From: DATGMB01 sp035293845
GTDB taxonomy: Bacteria; Acidobacteriota; Terriglobia; Bryobacterales; Bryobacteraceae
Assembly (NCBI GenBank): GCA_035293845.1
Contig: DATGMB010000063.1
Location: forward strand, 1-29,408
Length of the DNA: 29,408 nt
Reading direction: 5' to 3'
Shown: positions 28,518-29,408 of the stretch, one piece after another
How the letters are laid out: every line of letters begins with the position of its first letter
Position numbering within the stretch: the stretch's first letter is position 1
Notes under the pieces: generated by a model
What the model saw: the letters and a program-made list of their open reading frames with translations, nothing else
What the model was told of the DNA's origin: nothing
Database searches by the model: none
Translations under genes and position numbers: made by a program

Positions 28518-29408
28518 TTACTCCTTGGGCGTTTCGCCTTCCGGCTTGGCCGGCTCGTTTTCCTGCCGCGCTTCCTGCTTCCAGGACGGCTGCTGCTGCG
28601 GCGACATTAGCGGCGGCAGAATCGGCGCGCTGGGCCGCGACGTCGGACGCGGCATCTCACCCGGAGGCGGCTGCACGGCCGGCCCCGCCTCGGCTGGCAC
28701 CGGCGGCGGACCCGCGGGCCCGCGCTCGCCGCGCTCGCCCCGATCCCGGCGCGGTCCGCGGTCGCGGTCCCGGCGCTCGCCGCGCTCGCGGCGCGGTTCC
28801 GGCTCCGGCAGCAGGCCGCCCCGGCGCTTGGTCAGGTCGAGGATCTCGCCCTTGTACAGCCACGCCTTGATGCCGATGACCCCGTACGTCGTATAGGCTT
28901 CGGAAAACCCGTAGTCGATATCCGCGCGCAGCGTGTGCAGCGGAAGCTGCCCGTTCAGATACCATTCACTGCGTGCGATTTCCGCGCCGTTCAGCCGGCC
29001 CGAAACCCGTACTTTGATCCCCTTGCAGCCGAACCGCTGCGCGCTATCCACCGCCTTGCGCATGGCGCGCCGGAACGCGACGCGCTTTTCGAGCTGCAGC
29101 GCGATCGACTCCGCAACAAGCTGCGCATCGAGCTCCGGCCGGTGCACTTCCTGAATGTCGATGAAGACCTCGCGCTTCGTCTTCTTCGCCATGTCCTGCT
29201 TGAGCTTTTCGATTTCCGCGCCCTTGCGGCCGATGATGATCCCCGGCCGCGACGTGCGGATCGTGACGCGCAGCTTGTTGCCCGGCCGGTCGACCTCGAT
29301 CGAGCTTACGCCCGCCGACTTCAGCCGGTCGCGCAGCGTTTCCTTCAGCTCCAGATCCTCCTGCAGCAGCTTGGCGTAGCCCTGCTTGGCGAACCAGCGC
29401 GAGCGCCA
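28518..29408 (-). CDS. rpsC: 30S ribosomal protein S3 with long disordered tail (5' end cut by the window)
   Basis: S3 lines the mRNA entry site. 296 residues are visible, beginning WRSRWFAKQGYAKLLQEDLELKETLR-like; only about 17 N-terminal residues (MGQKVHP...) are outside the window. The KH domain motif GIIIGRKGAEIEKL, then VSGRLNGAEIARSEWYLNGQLPLHTLRADIDYG-type body and GVIGIKAWLYKGEI are normal. After LLPEPEPRRER, a roughly 92-residue tail (28521-28799) is first RGERRDRDRG-type, then proline-rich with Q, M and S, ending EGETPKE. Ordinary S3 stops soon after the KGEI segment. Confidence 0.97.
   Translation of the reverse strand, partial: WRSRWFAKQGYAKLLQEDLELKETLRDRLKSAGVSSIEVDRPGNKLRVTIRTSRPGIIIGRKGAEIEKLKQDMAKKTKREVFIDIQEVHRPELDAQLVAESIALQLEKRVAFRRAMRKAVDSAQRFGCKGIKVRVSGRLNGAEIARSEWYLNGQLPLHTLRADIDYGFSEAYTTYGVIGIKAWLYKGEILDLTKRRGGLLPEPEPRRERGERRDRDRGPRRDRGERGERGPAGPPPVPAEAGPAVQPPPGEMPRPTSRPSAPILPPLMSPQQQPSWKQEARQENEPAKPEGETPKE

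Overview
The window is a GC-rich bacterial chromosome segment, most likely from an Acidobacteriota member of the Bryobacterales ('Candidatus Solibacter'-like). The best lineage clue is the secreted protein at 8860-10686: its C-terminal half matches the Solibacter-type C-terminal domain (TIGR03437), which is concentrated in that group. TRRDLL-type exported sugar isomerases and Yip1-like membrane proteins fit the same lineage. This assignment comes from remembered family features, not from a search.

Positions 1-16630 hold accessory and housekeeping genes in small units: an exported TIM-barrel sugar isomerase with a coupled membrane protein (446-1858); a conserved hypothetical (1967-2440); a hairpin-rich stretch before a small zinc-ribbon gene (2479-2950); an FHA-membrane-lytic transglycosylase fusion (3038-4474, minus); the isoprenoid cluster PIN/TRAM protein-ispD-ispF (7221 to 4903, minus); class II DAHP synthase (7456-8796, minus); the TIGR03437 protein tail to tail with a degenerate amidohydrolase lipoprotein; a Yip1-family membrane protein; a histidine kinase/LuxR-type response regulator pair; and an ALDH7-family aldehyde dehydrogenase.

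Positions 16744-29408, all minus strand, are the 3' part of the S10 operon fused to the spc and alpha operons. In transcription order they are rpsC (5' end cut by the window), rplP, rpmC, rpsQ, rplN, rplX, rplE, rpsN, rpsH, rplF, rplR, rpsE, rpmD, rplO, secY, adk, map, infA, rpmJ, rpsM, rpsK, rpsD, rpoA and rplQ. Gene order is canonical. rpmJ (37 codons) and infA (non-ATG start) are easy to miss.

Two patterns stand out. First, the ribosomal operon carries at least seven intergenic palindromic repeats of several sequence families. They lie between one gene's stop and the next gene's Shine-Dalgarno site, and in places supply the stop codon or the SD-like sequence. An eighth copy closes the operon. 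Second, several plus- and minus-strand genes outside the operon have a TAnnnT hexamer exactly six bases before the start codon and no Shine-Dalgarno site, which suggests leaderless transcripts. Operon-internal genes use ordinary Shine-Dalgarno sites. I see no tRNA, rRNA, CRISPR array, insertion sequence or prophage.
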